NCBI RefSeq assembly: GCF_009547075.1
Contig: NZ_WIPH01000003.1
Location: 62,001-126,000 of the forward strand
Direction: 5' to 3'
Length of the DNA stretch: 64,000 nucleotides
Source: Gluconobacter aidae
GTDB lineage: Bacteria > Pseudomonadota > Alphaproteobacteria > Acetobacterales > Acetobacteraceae
Shown here: positions 42,202 to 51,037 of the stretch, one piece after another
Position numbering within the stretch: position 1 is the stretch's first letter
Layout: every line of letters begins with the position of its first letter
Program-made: the position numbers and the translations under genes
The notes under the pieces: generated by a model
Databases searched by the model: none
The model's input: the letters and a program-made list of their open reading frames with translations, nothing else
What the model was told of the DNA's origin: nothing

Positions 42202-43272
42202 ATGGAGCAACGCCGGATCGTGCATATCGACATGGACGCATTTTACGCGTCTGTCGAACAGCGAGACGACCCTTCCCTGCGCGGCCGACCGCTCGCAGTC
42301 GGGCGGGGCGAAGCACGGGGCGTTGTGGCCGCCGCAAGCTATGAGGCCCGACGCTTCGGGGTCCGCTCGGCCATGCCGTCGGTCACCGCAAAGCGTCTGT
42401 GTCCGGAGCTTGTGTTCGTGCCGGCGCGCTTTGACGTCTATCGCAGCATCTCGGCCCAGATCCACGACATCTTCTCGCGCTATACGCCCCTGATCCAGCC
42501 TCTGTCGCTGGACGAAGCCTATCTGGACCTGACGGACCATCTGGGTGCCTATGGCTCCGCCACGCTGGTCGCGGACCGCATCCGCGCGGATATCCACGCC
42601 GAGACAGGACTGACCGCCTCGGCCGGTGTGTCCTACAACCGGTTTCTGGCCAAACTGGCCTCGGATTACCGCAAGCCAGACGGGCTGTTCGTCATCACGC
42701 CTGCAATGGGTCCGGATTTCGTGTCCAGTCTGCCCGTCGATGCGTTTCACGGTATCGGGCCAGCCACGGCGCGGAAAATGCGTGCTCTCGGCATTGAGAC
42801 GGGAGCCAATCTGCGGGAGCGGGACATCGAGACGCTGACCCGGCATTTCGGCAAGGCGGCGACATTCTATTACGGTATTTCGCGCGGGATCGATCACCGG
42901 CCTGTCGTCGTGAACCGGGAGCGCAAATCGCTCGGGACCGAGCAGACCTATCTTCGGGACCTGACATCCGAAGCCGACGCGCATCAGGCACTGACACAGA
43001 TCGCGGCCAAGCTGTGGGGGAGCGCCCAGCGCCGCCAGCTTCAGGCACGGACGGTGACCCTGAAGGTCAAATACGCCGATTTCCGCCAGATCACCCGTGC
43101 CCGCACCCTCTCCGCGCCTGTTCCCTCCGAAGAGATCCTGCTGGAAACGGGCCAAAACCTTATGGCACCGCTGTTTCCGTTCGTGCCGGGCGTGCGGCTG
43201 CTGGGGCTGACACTGTCGGGCTTTCATGCGGCGGAGAGCGCGCCCCGCGACCAGATGGAACTGCTTTTCTAA
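42202..43272 (+). CDS. dinB: DNA polymerase IV (Y-family)
   Basis: 356 residues, translesion DNA polymerase. N-terminal HIDMDAFYASVEQ supplies the catalytic Asp10 and neighbours; SLDEAYLDLTD gives the other acidic pair; FGVRSAMPSVTAKRLCPE and ASAGVSYNRFLAKLASDYRKPDG are Y-family palm and finger motifs. The C-terminus ends QMELLF, a beta-clamp-binding motif (Q-M-x-L-x-F type), so it reaches the replication clamp. ATG at 42202. No canonical alphaproteobacterial LexA box (GTTC-N7-GTTC) was seen in the short upstream gap, so SOS control is not shown. Confidence 0.95.
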   Translation: MEQRRIVHIDMDAFYASVEQRDDPSLRGRPLAVGRGEARGVVAAASYEARRFGVRSAMPSVTAKRLCPELVFVPARFDVYRSISAQIHDIFSRYTPLIQPLSLDEAYLDLTDHLGAYGSATLVADRIRADIHAETGLTASAGVSYNRFLAKLASDYRKPDGLFVITPAMGPDFVSSLPVDAFHGIGPATARKMRALGIETGANLRERDIETLTRHFGKAATFYYGISRGIDHRPVVVNRERKSLGTEQTYLRDLTSEADAHQALTQIAAKLWGSAQRRQLQARTVTLKVKYADFRQITRARTLSAPVPSEEILLETGQNLMAPLFPFVPGVRLLGLTLSGFHAAESAPRDQMELLF

Positions 43273-43376
43273 GGACACCCGGCGCTGGCCGGACAGAATT
43301 GCATTCTTTCCAGCGTCTGATGCGTTGGGGATCAGCCTGTTCTGAACGGGCCCTTTTCCACCGCATGGACCAACAC

Positions 43377-43808
43377 ATGCCCCGCACCACACTCCCGGCT
43401 ACCATCCTGCTGACCCCGCTCCTGATGATGGGAGGCTGTACCTCCAGGGCTGCTCTGTCACCAGATTTAGAGAATGCCCTTGCCCGCAACCAGCACGGAC
43501 ACCCCTTCTCCACGGCCCGCAATTCGGTGGCGTTTCTGGGGGAGCCTGACCTGTCCTCGGCCACCCCGGCCAATCTGGTGGGGACGCTGCATTACTGCCG
43601 GCAGAGCAGCATACTGACGGGAAGCGACACTGTGGCCGCCGTCCTGGTTCGAAACGACAGGGCCTATGTCACTGGGAAACAGGGCATTCTTCAGGCTCTC
43701 AGCCTGAGGACAGGACAACGCGAGCAGTATGCCCTGCCATCCATGCCCACGCCGCTGCGCCAGATCGTCTGCACGTCCGTCGCGTCCCGTCTGCGTCAGC
43801 CCGCTTAG
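43377..43808 (+). CDS. Lipoprotein of unknown function
   Basis: 143 residues from the ATG at 43377 (ATG 43365 would add four). Signal peptide with a lipobox MGGC at about residues 19-22, so a lipid-anchored envelope protein. The mature chain has LSPDLENALARNQHGHPFSTARN, two Cys far apart (LHYCRQ and IVCTSV) that could be bridged, and a middle strand-rich segment VAAVLVRNDRAYVTGKQGILQAL. No known family is recognised. The 104-base gap from dinB leaves room for its own promoter. Confidence 0.68.
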   Translation: MPRTTLPATILLTPLLMMGGCTSRAALSPDLENALARNQHGHPFSTARNSVAFLGEPDLSSATPANLVGTLHYCRQSSILTGSDTVAAVLVRNDRAYVTGKQGILQALSLRTGQREQYALPSMPTPLRQIVCTSVASRLRQPA

Positions 43809-43936
43809 CCTCTGATTCCGGACGATTTCACTCGTTATTGTGAAGTCCGGAAAGACACGCCCCCGTGACGACCTCCCTCATCTGGCCTATGCCAGAGAGG
43901 ATCTTTGTTACAGCCGAACCTCAGGAGAGCAGAACC

Positions 43937-45130
43937 ATGACCGCGCAAGATACGCCGGCGGCCTCACCGACGAAACGTGTTCTTGCTGTCGTCCTGTTCA
44001 ATCTTCTCGTCTATATCGTCATCGGCCTGCCCAATGCCGTCCTGACGATTTTCGTCCATCAGGGGCTGGGTTACAGCACGAGCGTGGCCGGCATCACGTT
44101 CTCGCTCCAGTATTTCGCGACCTTCGCGGCCCGGCCCTCCGCCGGACGCCTGGTGGACCGGATCGGCCCCAAACCCGTAGTCATCGGCGGCCTCGTCACC
44201 TGTCTGCTGTCCGGTCTTCTGCTAACCGGGTCAGGGCTTCTGGGGACCATGCCACGGTTGTCGCTGGACGTACTGCTGCTCAGTCGCCTGCTACTGGGCT
44301 GGGCGGAAAGCTGGGCCGCAACCGGGGTGATCGTCTGGAACATCCGTCGGGCCGGGGCGGAAAACACCGCCATCGCCATTTCCTGGAACGGCATCTGCTC
44401 CTATGGCGGAATCGCCCTTGGCGCGCCGATCGGAGCCAAGCTGTCCATGCTGGCCGCACCCTATGGCGGGCTGGTTTCGGTTGGGATCCTTTCCGTGGCA
44501 CTGCCGCTGTTCGGCCTGGCGCTGATCGGCTTCTACCCTGCCGTCAAACCCCTTCCTTCGACCAGCCAGCCCATTCCCTTCGCACAGGCGCTCAGACTCG
44601 TGCTTCCTCACGGCTCGGCGCTGGCGGCGGGATCCATCGGATTCGGGGCCATCTCGTCATTCCTGGCGCTGTATTATGCGGTCCTGCACTGGGAAGGCGC
44701 GGCGACGGCGCTGGCGGTTTTCGGGTTCACCTTCGTGGTCATCCGGTTTCTCTTTGCCTCGCAGATCGCAAAGCGCGGCGGCGTATTCGTGGCGATCATC
44801 TCACTGCTGGTGGAAGCGCTCGGGCTCGCCACGCTCAGCGTATTCCAGACACCATCGGCGGCCCTTGTGGGCGCTGCACTGACGGGGGCTGGATTCTCGC
44901 TTCTGTTCCCTGCACTGGGCGTTCTGGCCGTCAACAGTGCGGGGCCGGAGAACCGCGGCGCGGCTCTTGGGGCCTATTCCATCTTCATTGACCTTGCCAT
45001 TGCGTGCTCGGGGCTGTTTCTTGGACAGGTCATTGAGTTCGCCGGTTACAGGACGATGTTCGCCACCACCGCCATCTGCTGTCTGGTGGGGGTGCTGATC
45101 AGCCGTTCGCTGGGCCGCCGGACCGCGTGA
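43937..45130 (+). CDS. MFS transporter (arabinose-efflux/YhhS-like group)
   Basis: 397 residues with 12 predicted helices; ATG at 43937 after AGGAGAG at good spacing. The first helix (VVLFNLLVYIVIGLPNAVLTIFVHQ), a GRLVDRIGPKPVVIGG loop between helices 2 and 3, LLLGWAESWAATGVIVWNIRR and GICSYGGIALGAPIGA match the YhhS/YfcJ-type MFS group. These are proton-driven exporters of unknown or varied compounds. The next gene starts 32 bases downstream. The substrate is not predictable. Confidence 0.85.
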   Translation: MTAQDTPAASPTKRVLAVVLFNLLVYIVIGLPNAVLTIFVHQGLGYSTSVAGITFSLQYFATFAARPSAGRLVDRIGPKPVVIGGLVTCLLSGLLLTGSGLLGTMPRLSLDVLLLSRLLLGWAESWAATGVIVWNIRRAGAENTAIAISWNGICSYGGIALGAPIGAKLSMLAAPYGGLVSVGILSVALPLFGLALIGFYPAVKPLPSTSQPIPFAQALRLVLPHGSALAAGSIGFGAISSFLALYYAVLHWEGAATALAVFGFTFVVIRFLFASQIAKRGGVFVAIISLLVEALGLATLSVFQTPSAALVGAALTGAGFSLLFPALGVLAVNSAGPENRGAALGAYSIFIDLAIACSGLFLGQVIEFAGYRTMFATTAICCLVGVLISRSLGRRTA

Positions 45131-45162
45131 CAGATCCTCGCTTCAACTAACACGGACCCGAC

Positions 45163-45717
45163 ATGACCATTCGTTCCTGCGCCGTCTTCTGTGGCTCCCG
45201 CTTCGGCAATGCTCCCATCTACGCCGAAGGGGCAAAAGAGATAGGAACGGCTCTGGCGCAACACGGAATCACACTGGTCTATGGCGGAGGGCATGTCGGG
45301 CTGATGGGCACCGTGGCGGACGCAGCGCTTCAGGCAGGCGGCAAGGTCATCGGCGTCATCCCCGAGTTCCTTCATGCCCGGGAAGTCATGCACAAGGGCG
45401 TCACGCAGCTTGAAGTCACACCCGACATGCACACCCGCAAGGCCCGCATGTTCGAACTCTCCGACGCCTACGCCATCATCCCCGGCGGACTCGGCACGTT
45501 CGACGAACTGATGGAAATCATGACCTGGAAGCAGCTCGGGCTGCATCGGGAACCGATCTATATCGTCAATATCGGCGGCTGGGCCACATCACTCGTCAGC
45601 ACGCTGAACGATGCGGTCGAGCAAGGGTTTGCGGACCCATCCGCGCGCCGTCTGTTCACGGTTGTGCAGGACGTACCGGAACTGATGGAACACCTCTCCA
45701 TCAACGTCCCGGCCTGA
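45163..45717 (+). CDS. LOG-family protein (cytokinin riboside phosphoribohydrolase-like)
   Basis: 184 residues. The lysine decarboxylase-like/LOG motif PGGLGTFDE is at 107-115, with the N-terminal VFCGSRFGNAP and LVYGGGHVGLMG, so the phosphate-binding loops are complete. LOG proteins cleave a nucleoside monophosphate (cytokinin riboside 5'-phosphate or AMP) to free base. In bacteria the physiological substrate is often unclear. ATG at 45163. It is convergent with the next gene, separated by a hairpin. Confidence 0.9.
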   Translation: MTIRSCAVFCGSRFGNAPIYAEGAKEIGTALAQHGITLVYGGGHVGLMGTVADAALQAGGKVIGVIPEFLHAREVMHKGVTQLEVTPDMHTRKARMFELSDAYAIIPGGLGTFDELMEIMTWKQLGLHREPIYIVNIGGWATSLVSTLNDAVEQGFADPSARRLFTVVQDVPELMEHLSINVPA

Positions 45718-45723
45718 TCCCTG

Positions 45724-45744
45724 GAGCGGGGCGTATCCCCGCTC
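45724..45744. terminator. Hairpin between convergent LOG and fRMsr genes
   Basis: GAGCGGGG (45724-45731) and CCCCGCTC (45737-45744) form a perfect eight-base GC stem over a five-base loop. It starts seven bases past the LOG stop and overlaps the stop codon of the converging gene. There is no T-run, so terminator strength is uncertain. Confidence 0.5.
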
Positions 45745-46219
45745 AGCCCTCCAGCGTCGCCACCAGCAGAGCGACGACCTCTTCCAGACGCACGCGATCA
45801 GCATCCGAAAACCGGTCCTTCACCGGGCTGTCGATGTCCAGCACGCCCATGAGCGCGCCTCTGACCACGACCGGCAGCACGATCTCCGATTGCGAAGCCG
45901 CATCGCAGGCGATATGTCCCGGAAACGCATGTACGTCCGGGACCACCAGTGCCTCCCGGTTCTGCGCGACCGTGCCACAGACGCCACGCCCCAGCGGAAT
46001 CCGCGTGCAGGCCAGACGCCCCTGAAACGGTCCCAGCACGAGCTGCCCGTCCGCTTCTTTCCACAAATAGAACCCGGCCCAGTTGATCTGCGGCAGAGCC
46101 TCGAACAGCAGGGCCGCGATATTGGCCATATTGGCAATCATGTCCGTCTCGTTCGACACGACGGAGCGGACCATCGGGACAAGCTCGTCCACGTTCAGAC
46201 GGTGAAGGGGGGCGCTCAT
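45743..46219 (-). CDS. msrC: Free methionine-(R)-sulfoxide reductase (GAF domain)
   Basis: 158 residues, a single GAF domain. Three conserved Cys are at 71, 81 and 105 with spacings of ten and 24, the same spacing as the E. coli fRMsr catalytic and resolving cysteines. It reduces free L-methionine-(R)-sulfoxide. Other family signs: NWAGFYLWKEADGQLVLGPFQG and VLDIDSPVKDRF. ATG at 46219. Oxidant repair fits an organism with a strongly oxidising periplasm, but that is inference. Confidence 0.92.
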   Translation of the reverse strand: MSAPLHRLNVDELVPMVRSVVSNETDMIANMANIAALLFEALPQINWAGFYLWKEADGQLVLGPFQGRLACTRIPLGRGVCGTVAQNREALVVPDVHAFPGHIACDAASQSEIVLPVVVRGALMGVLDIDSPVKDRFSDADRVRLEEVVALLVATLEG

Positions 46220-46342
46220 GAAAATCAGTCCTGACAGGAAACGGGAAAACAGATCCCCATCCTAGGACAGACCGCAAAAGACGGGAAAGACCGTGACGTG
46301 TATGAAAACTATTCGTTTCCCGTAATGCTCTCGCCCCTGCGA

Positions 46343-46361
46343 GAATTATTAGAAATAATTC
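46343..46361. promoter_or_regulatory. Inverted repeat upstream of the mannitol-type dehydrogenase gene
   Basis: GAATTATT (46343-46350), AGA, AATAATTC (46354-46361): a perfect 19-base inverted repeat in an AT-rich promoter region, 78 bases before the ATG at 46439. This spacing suits an operator for a regulator of the dehydrogenase gene. No cognate regulator is adjacent. Confidence 0.5.
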
Positions 46362-46438
46362 ACAAAATACAAAAACAGTTTCCTCAAGGAGGGAGGGTTC
46401 TAAAAGAAGCCGGTCCTTTCGTCTGAAAGATCCTTTCC

Positions 46439-47914
46439 ATGATCCTGACTTCCCAGACCCTGCCTCAGATCCCAGAGTCCGTCCTGACCTCTCCCTATGA
46501 TCGGGAGAGTGTGACGGCCGGTATCGTCCATCTCAGTGTCGGCAATTTCCATCGCGCCCATCAGGCGGTCTACACGGATCGCGCTCTCGCACTGCCGGGA
46601 CAGTCCGGATGGGGCATTGTCGGCATGGGTCTGATGGACCATCCGGCGGAAATCGCGAAAGCTGAAGCCCTGCAGGCGCAGGACAGCCTCTACACCCTGC
46701 GTGAATGTCCGCCGAACCGGCCCGATACGGTCCGGGTCATCAAATCGCTGGTCGAATACATCCATGCCCCCGCCGACCGCGAAGTCGCGCTGAAGCGCCT
46801 GACGGACCCCGCGATCCGCATCGTCAGCATGACCGTCACCGAAGGCGGTTACTACATGGACGAAGCAGGTCGCTTCATGACAGAACATCCCACCATCGCC
46901 GAGGACCTGCACCGCGCGATCCCCCACACGGCGTTCGGCATGATGACCGAGGCCCTGCGTCAACGCCGGGATGCGGGAGTCTCCCCCTTCACCATTCTGT
47001 CCTGTGACAACGTCCCTGCGAATGGCGACGTCGCCCGCAATGCCGTGCTGTCCTTCGCGCGCCTGCGGGATGCGGAACTGGCGGCGTGGATTGAGGCCGA
47101 AGTGGCCTTCCCGTCCTGCATGGTCGATCGCATCACTCCGGCGGTCCATCCCGCCGACGTGGCACGGCTGGACGCGGAAAGCGGCATTGAGGATCGCGTC
47201 CCCGTGTTCTGCGAGGATTTCATCCAGTGGGTTGTGGAAGACAGTTTCCCCGCCGGACGTCCTGCCTGGGAACAGGCTGGCGTTCTGTTCACGGACGATG
47301 TCGAACCTTACGAACAGGTCAAGCTGCGGATGCTGAACGCGTCTCATTCCATGCTGGCGCTGCCGGGCGTGATGATGGGATACCGACTGGTCGATGAAGC
47401 CATGGGCGACGAACATCTCGCTGCCCTGCTGGAGCAGTTCCTGCGCCACGACGTCTCACCGCAACTGACGGCCCCTCCGGGGATCAGCCTTCCGGATTAT
47501 GCCGCGCTCCTTCTGGAGCGGTTCCGCAACCATGCCGTCAGCGACCAGCTCCTGCGTATCACGTCCGACAGCACATCCAAGCTGCCGGTCTTTTTGCGCG
47601 CCACGGCGGAAGATGTTCTGAAAAAAGGGCAGGACCCGCGCCGGATCGCCTTCGTTCTCGCCTGCTATTGTGCCTATCTGGTGGGCCGCGACGACGTGCA
47701 GGCCAGTTTCGCCGTCACCGAACCCCGCCTGAGCGCCGAAGACCGCGCACTTGCGCTGGATCCGAACCCGGCCAGAGCGCTGGACATGACCGTATTCGCC
47801 GGATGGGGCCTTGGAGAGTCCGCCGAGTTCCTCACGCGCTTCATCCAGACACGCGAAGACCTGAAAACACACGGCACCGCAGCCGTCCTGAAGGATCTGG
47901 TCGCAAACGGATAA
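46439..47914 (+). CDS. Long-chain polyol dehydrogenase, mannitol 2-dehydrogenase type
   Basis: 491 residues. N-terminal Rossmann domain starts GIVHLSVGNFHRAHQAVY, followed by VGMGLMDHP and SMTVTEGGYY; the C-terminal domain has VKLRMLNASHSMLALPG with the active-site Lys and the His of the KxxxxNxxH pattern. It interconverts mannitol and fructose, or related polyol/ketose pairs, with NAD(P). Fructuronate reductase (uxuB type) is a related alternative. In Gluconobacter such soluble enzymes give cytoplasmic fructose-mannitol conversion next to membrane polyol oxidation. ATG at 46439. The stop codon lies at the edge of repeat copy 2. Confidence 0.9.
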   Translation: MILTSQTLPQIPESVLTSPYDRESVTAGIVHLSVGNFHRAHQAVYTDRALALPGQSGWGIVGMGLMDHPAEIAKAEALQAQDSLYTLRECPPNRPDTVRVIKSLVEYIHAPADREVALKRLTDPAIRIVSMTVTEGGYYMDEAGRFMTEHPTIAEDLHRAIPHTAFGMMTEALRQRRDAGVSPFTILSCDNVPANGDVARNAVLSFARLRDAELAAWIEAEVAFPSCMVDRITPAVHPADVARLDAESGIEDRVPVFCEDFIQWVVEDSFPAGRPAWEQAGVLFTDDVEPYEQVKLRMLNASHSMLALPGVMMGYRLVDEAMGDEHLAALLEQFLRHDVSPQLTAPPGISLPDYAALLLERFRNHAVSDQLLRITSDSTSKLPVFLRATAEDVLKKGQDPRRIAFVLACYCAYLVGRDDVQASFAVTEPRLSAEDRALALDPNPARALDMTVFAGWGLGESAEFLTRFIQTREDLKTHGTAAVLKDLVANG

Positions 47915-47990
47915 AAGTTTTTGGTGAAGCTTTTTTCAAAAAGCTTCAAAGACCTCCGCCTTTTTGAAAAAAGGCGGAACCCAAAAACTT
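47913..47990. repeat. Structured intergenic repeat, copy 2
   Basis: The second copy of the 78-base element. The terminal inverted repeat is AAGTTTTTGG (47915-47924) and CCAAAAACTT (47981-47990). The first hairpin (GAAGCTTTTT/AAAAAGCTTC) is identical to copy 1, and the second stem is perfect here, CCGCCTTTTT/AAAAAGGCGG. It begins within the stop codon of the dehydrogenase gene and ends ten bases before the murA stop, so it fills the whole convergent gap. Its hairpins followed by T runs could act as a bidirectional terminator. Confidence 0.88.
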
Positions 47991-47999
47991 TCAGATCTG

Positions 48000-49256
48000 T
48001 CAGTCCGAGACGCGGGCGATATCGGCACCGCAGGCGGCAAGCTTGCGGTCCACGCCTTCATAGCCCCGGTCCAGATGATAGATGCGGCTGAGCTGCGTCT
48101 CGCCTTCTGCTGCCAGACCCGCGAGGATCAGCGAGAAGGACGCCCGCAGATCGGTCGCCATGACCGGCGCACCCGACAGCTTCGACACGCCACGGATAAT
48201 GGCCGAGCGGCCATGCACGTTCACGCGCGCGCCCATCCGGTTGAGTTCCGGAACATGCATGAAGCGGTTCTCGAAGATCGTCTCGGTGATCATGGATGCG
48301 CCCTCGGCCACGGACAGCATCGCCATGAACTGCGCCTGCATGTCCGTCGGGAAGCCGGGATACGGTTCGGTCATAATGTCCACGCCCTGAAGCGTCCCGC
48401 TGCGACGGACCCGCAGGCCGCGCGCCTCTTCCACAACCTCGACGCCCGTTTCCTCAAGCGTGCGGATCACCGCCCCCAGATCATCGGCCTGTCCCCCAAC
48501 GAGCAACAGATCGCCGCCCGTAATGCCAGCGGCGCAGGCATAGGTGCCGCACTCGATGCGGTCCGGCATGACGGCGTAATGCGCGCCGTGCAGCTTCTCC
48601 ACACCGTCAATGACCAGCGTGCCCGAGCCTTCGCCCGTGATCTGCGCACCCATCGCGTTGAGGCAATGCACCAGATCGCTGATTTCTGGCTCACGCGCGG
48701 CGTTGACGATATGGGTGCGCCCCTTCGCCAGCGTCGCGGCCATCAGCAGGTTTTCGGTGGCGCCCACGCTGGCGAAGGGCAGGATGATCCGGTCGCCCTT
48801 CAGCCCGTCCGGCGCGGTTGCGTTGATATAACCGTTTTCCAGACGGATTACGGCACCCAGCGTCTCAAGCCCCTTGAGATGCATGTCGACCGGGCGCGTG
48901 CCAATGGCGCAGCCACCGGGCAGCGAGACCTTCGCCTCACGCGCGCGGGCCAGAAGCGGCCCGAGCACCAGAATGGAGGCGCGCATCTTGGAGACGATGT
49001 CATACGGCGCCTCGACGGAACCGATCTCGCCGCCGATGGACAGCGTGCGCGGCCCGACGTCCTCAACCGTGATGCCCAGCCCTACCAGCAGGTCACGCAT
49101 CGTCTTGATATCAGCGATGGCCGGCACGTTGGACAGCACCAGCCGCTCGGATGTCAGCAGACCCGCGACCATGAGCTTGAGGCCGGAGTTCTTGGCCCCC
49201 CCGATCTCGATTTCGCCTGTCAGGCGGCGGCCACCGCGAATGATGAAACGGTCCAT
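48000..49256 (-). CDS. murA: UDP-N-acetylglucosamine 1-carboxyvinyltransferase
   Basis: 418 residues, first committed step of peptidoglycan precursor synthesis (adds enolpyruvate from PEP to UDP-GlcNAc). Active-site Cys116 is in [11 protein letters not shown], the fosfomycin target; Lys22 is in GGAKNSGLK. Both inside-out alpha/beta barrel domains are complete, with the ending [18 protein letters not shown] at 49256. It is 38 bases after dcd in the same direction. Confidence 0.97.
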   Translation of the reverse strand: MDRFIIRGGRRLTGEIEIGGAKNSGLKLMVAGLLTSERLVLSNVPAIADIKTMRDLLVGLGITVEDVGPRTLSIGGEIGSVEAPYDIVSKMRASILVLGPLLARAREAKVSLPGGCAIGTRPVDMHLKGLETLGAVIRLENGYINATAPDGLKGDRIILPFASVGATENLLMAATLAKGRTHIVNAAREPEISDLVHCLNAMGAQITGEGSGTLVIDGVEKLHGAHYAVMPDRIECGTYACAAGITGGDLLLVGGQADDLGAVIRTLEETGVEVVEEARGLRVRRSGTLQGVDIMTEPYPGFPTDMQAQFMAMLSVAEGASMITETIFENRFMHVPELNRMGARVNVHGRSAIIRGVSKLSGAPVMATDLRASFSLILAGLAAEGETQLSRIYHLDRGYEGVDRKLAACGADIARVSD

Positions 49257-49294
49257 GGTGCGATCCTTGAGAAACAGGCCTTGAGAGCTGGGCT

Positions 49295-49846
49295 TTAGAG
49301 GCGGGGCGTGGTGACGCCGGATTGGCGCATGTATTTTCCAGCACGGTCGGCATAGCTGACCTCACAGGGGCTGGCACCCTGGAAAAACAGGAACTGGCAG
49401 ATGCCCTCGTTCGCATAGATTCGCGCGGGCAGCGGCGTGGTATTGCTGATCTCGATCGTTACCTGCCCTTCCCATTCCGGCTCCAGCGGCGTGACATTCA
49501 CGATGATGCCGCAGCGGGCATAGGTGGACTTGCCGAGGCATACCACCAGCGTGTCACGCGGGATGCGGAAATATTCGACCGTATGCGCCAGCGCGAAGCT
49601 GTTGGGCGGAATGGTGATGTCACCCGTGCGGGTCACGAAGCTGTTGGAGGCGAAGTTCTTTGGATCGACGATGGCACTGTCCACATCGGTGAAGATCTTG
49701 AATTCCTCTGCCACGCGCGCATCATAGCCATAGGACGACAGGCCGTAGGAAATGACGCCTTCGCGCTTCTGGGCCTCCACGAACGGTTCGATCATGCCTT
49801 TTTCCCGGGCCATCTGGCGGATCCATGTGTCGGGCATGATGGGCAT
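49295..49846 (-). CDS. dcd: dCTP deaminase
   Basis: 183 residues from the ATG at 49846, which has AGGAG nine bases upstream. Makes dUTP from dCTP for thymidylate synthesis. Family motifs: [37 protein letters not shown]-type segment ([15 protein letters not shown]), [34 protein letters not shown] (active-site Glu region) and [12 protein letters not shown]. It precedes murA by 38 bases. Confidence 0.95.
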   Translation of the reverse strand: MPIMPDTWIRQMAREKGMIEPFVEAQKREGVISYGLSSYGYDARVAEEFKIFTDVDSAIVDPKNFASNSFVTRTGDITIPPNSFALAHTVEYFRIPRDTLVVCLGKSTYARCGIIVNVTPLEPEWEGQVTIEISNTTPLPARIYANEGICQFLFFQGASPCEVSYADRAGKYMRQSGVTTPRL

Positions 49847-49936
49847 GAGGGCACTCCTGAGCAGGGGCGACAGAAATCGCCGTGCGTTTAACCCACCTGC
49901 TCTAGCGACCGACGCCCGATCACGCAATGTGTCAGA

Positions 49937-50851
49937 TCAGTCATTTTTCGTGAGGGTCTGTGGCGCGCGTCCCAGCAACCGCTCCAGCCACTGCGGGCGC
50001 AGTTCGCTGGTCAGCACGCCGCCCACGATCAGCATGGCTCCCAGCAGCGTGGCGGGAGGCAGACTGTCCCCCGCCAGCCAGCCGACAAGCCCGCCCCAGA
50101 CCGGCTCTCCAGCATAGATCACAGCCGCCTTGGTCGGGGAGACGGATTTCTGCGCCCAGTTCATCACAACCTGCACCAGCGCGCTCAGGCTGCCCAGCGC
50201 CAGCGCACAACTGAACCAGACCCACGAAAATGCCGGGAGTGCTTCTCCCGAAACCGGAACCATCAGCCCCGCAAACAGACTTCCTGCAAAAAGCTGCATG
50301 ACCGTCACGCGCAGACTGTCCACGCCCCGCGCATAAAGACTGATGAGGACGATCTCGATCGCAATGGCAATCGCCGCAAACAGTGTCAGGATATCACCGC
50401 GCCCGAAGGACAGCGACAGCGCCGCCGGTCCCGCCAGACAGACCAGCCCCGCAAAAGCCAGCCCGATTCCGAGCCAGCTCATCAGATGCGGCGCCTTGCG
50501 CAGGAACGCCCACTGAAAGATCGGCACCAGCGGAACATACAGCGCCGTAATGAAAGCGGAGCGGCTGCTGGTGATGTCGTGCAGGCCCGCGCTCTGCAAC
50601 ATATAGCCGGTCGCCAGGGCAATTCCGATCAGGGCCCCGGCCCGGATCTCACGCCGGTTGAAATCCAGCAGTTTCCGCCCGGCCAGAAGCCCGACAAACA
50701 CCGCCGCCATCATGAACCGGACGAACACGAAAAACCGTGGCCCACAATGCTGCATGGCAATGTGGAGCACGAGGAACGTTCCGCCCCACAGCACCGTCAC
50801 GCCCGTCAGCGCCAGTTCCTGCGGCGACGGAAGGGGGAAACTGCGCTTCAC
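49937..50851 (-). CDS. DMT-superfamily (EamA) transporter
   Basis: 304 residues with a GTG start at 50851, ten predicted helices in two EamA repeats: LTGVTVLWGGTFLVLHIAMQ with the early W-GG motif, the SAFITALYVPLVPIFQWAFL segment of repeat 1, and the VIYAGEPVWGGLVGWLAGDSLP segment of repeat 2. These transporters move metabolites or drugs, the substrate being unknown. The last gene of a minus-strand series with a small protein and a glycosyltransferase upstream. Confidence 0.88.
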   Translation of the reverse strand: MKRSFPLPSPQELALTGVTVLWGGTFLVLHIAMQHCGPRFFVFVRFMMAAVFVGLLAGRKLLDFNRREIRAGALIGIALATGYMLQSAGLHDITSSRSAFITALYVPLVPIFQWAFLRKAPHLMSWLGIGLAFAGLVCLAGPAALSLSFGRGDILTLFAAIAIAIEIVLISLYARGVDSLRVTVMQLFAGSLFAGLMVPVSGEALPAFSWVWFSCALALGSLSALVQVVMNWAQKSVSPTKAAVIYAGEPVWGGLVGWLAGDSLPPATLLGAMLIVGGVLTSELRPQWLERLLGRAPQTLTKND

Positions 50852-50857
50852 CTTCTC

Positions 50858-51037
50858 TCAGCGCTCATCAGCGGCGGCTGAAGGCGTTTCATCCTGCGGG
50901 CGCGCGCGCTGCTGCTGTTTTCGACGCATCAGATTGGCCCGGAGCGCCCTGGCCTCGCGGCTTTCCCGCTCTTCCTTTGCGGCCGCAGCGCGGTCACGGA
51001 TGATCTGCTCCGTGGATTTTGCGTCCTTACCGGTCAT
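50858..51037 (-). CDS. Small basic/charged protein of unknown function
   Basis: 59 residues from the ATG at 51037, which lies inside the end of the glycosyltransferase gene (11-base overlap), and its stop is six bases before the next GTG. It is a single charged helix (DRAAAAKEERESREARALRANLMRRK), like other short alphaproteobacterial proteins of unknown role. Its packing between two genes supports reality; the absence of a known family keeps the call cautious. Confidence 0.55.
   Translation of the reverse strand: MTGKDAKSTEQIIRDRAAAAKEERESREARALRANLMRRKQQQRARPQDETPSAAADER

Noticed and set aside
43014-43376. Upstream part of the frame containing the 43377 lipoprotein
   Set aside because: It runs out of phase inside dinB; the lipoprotein signal starts at 43365/43377.
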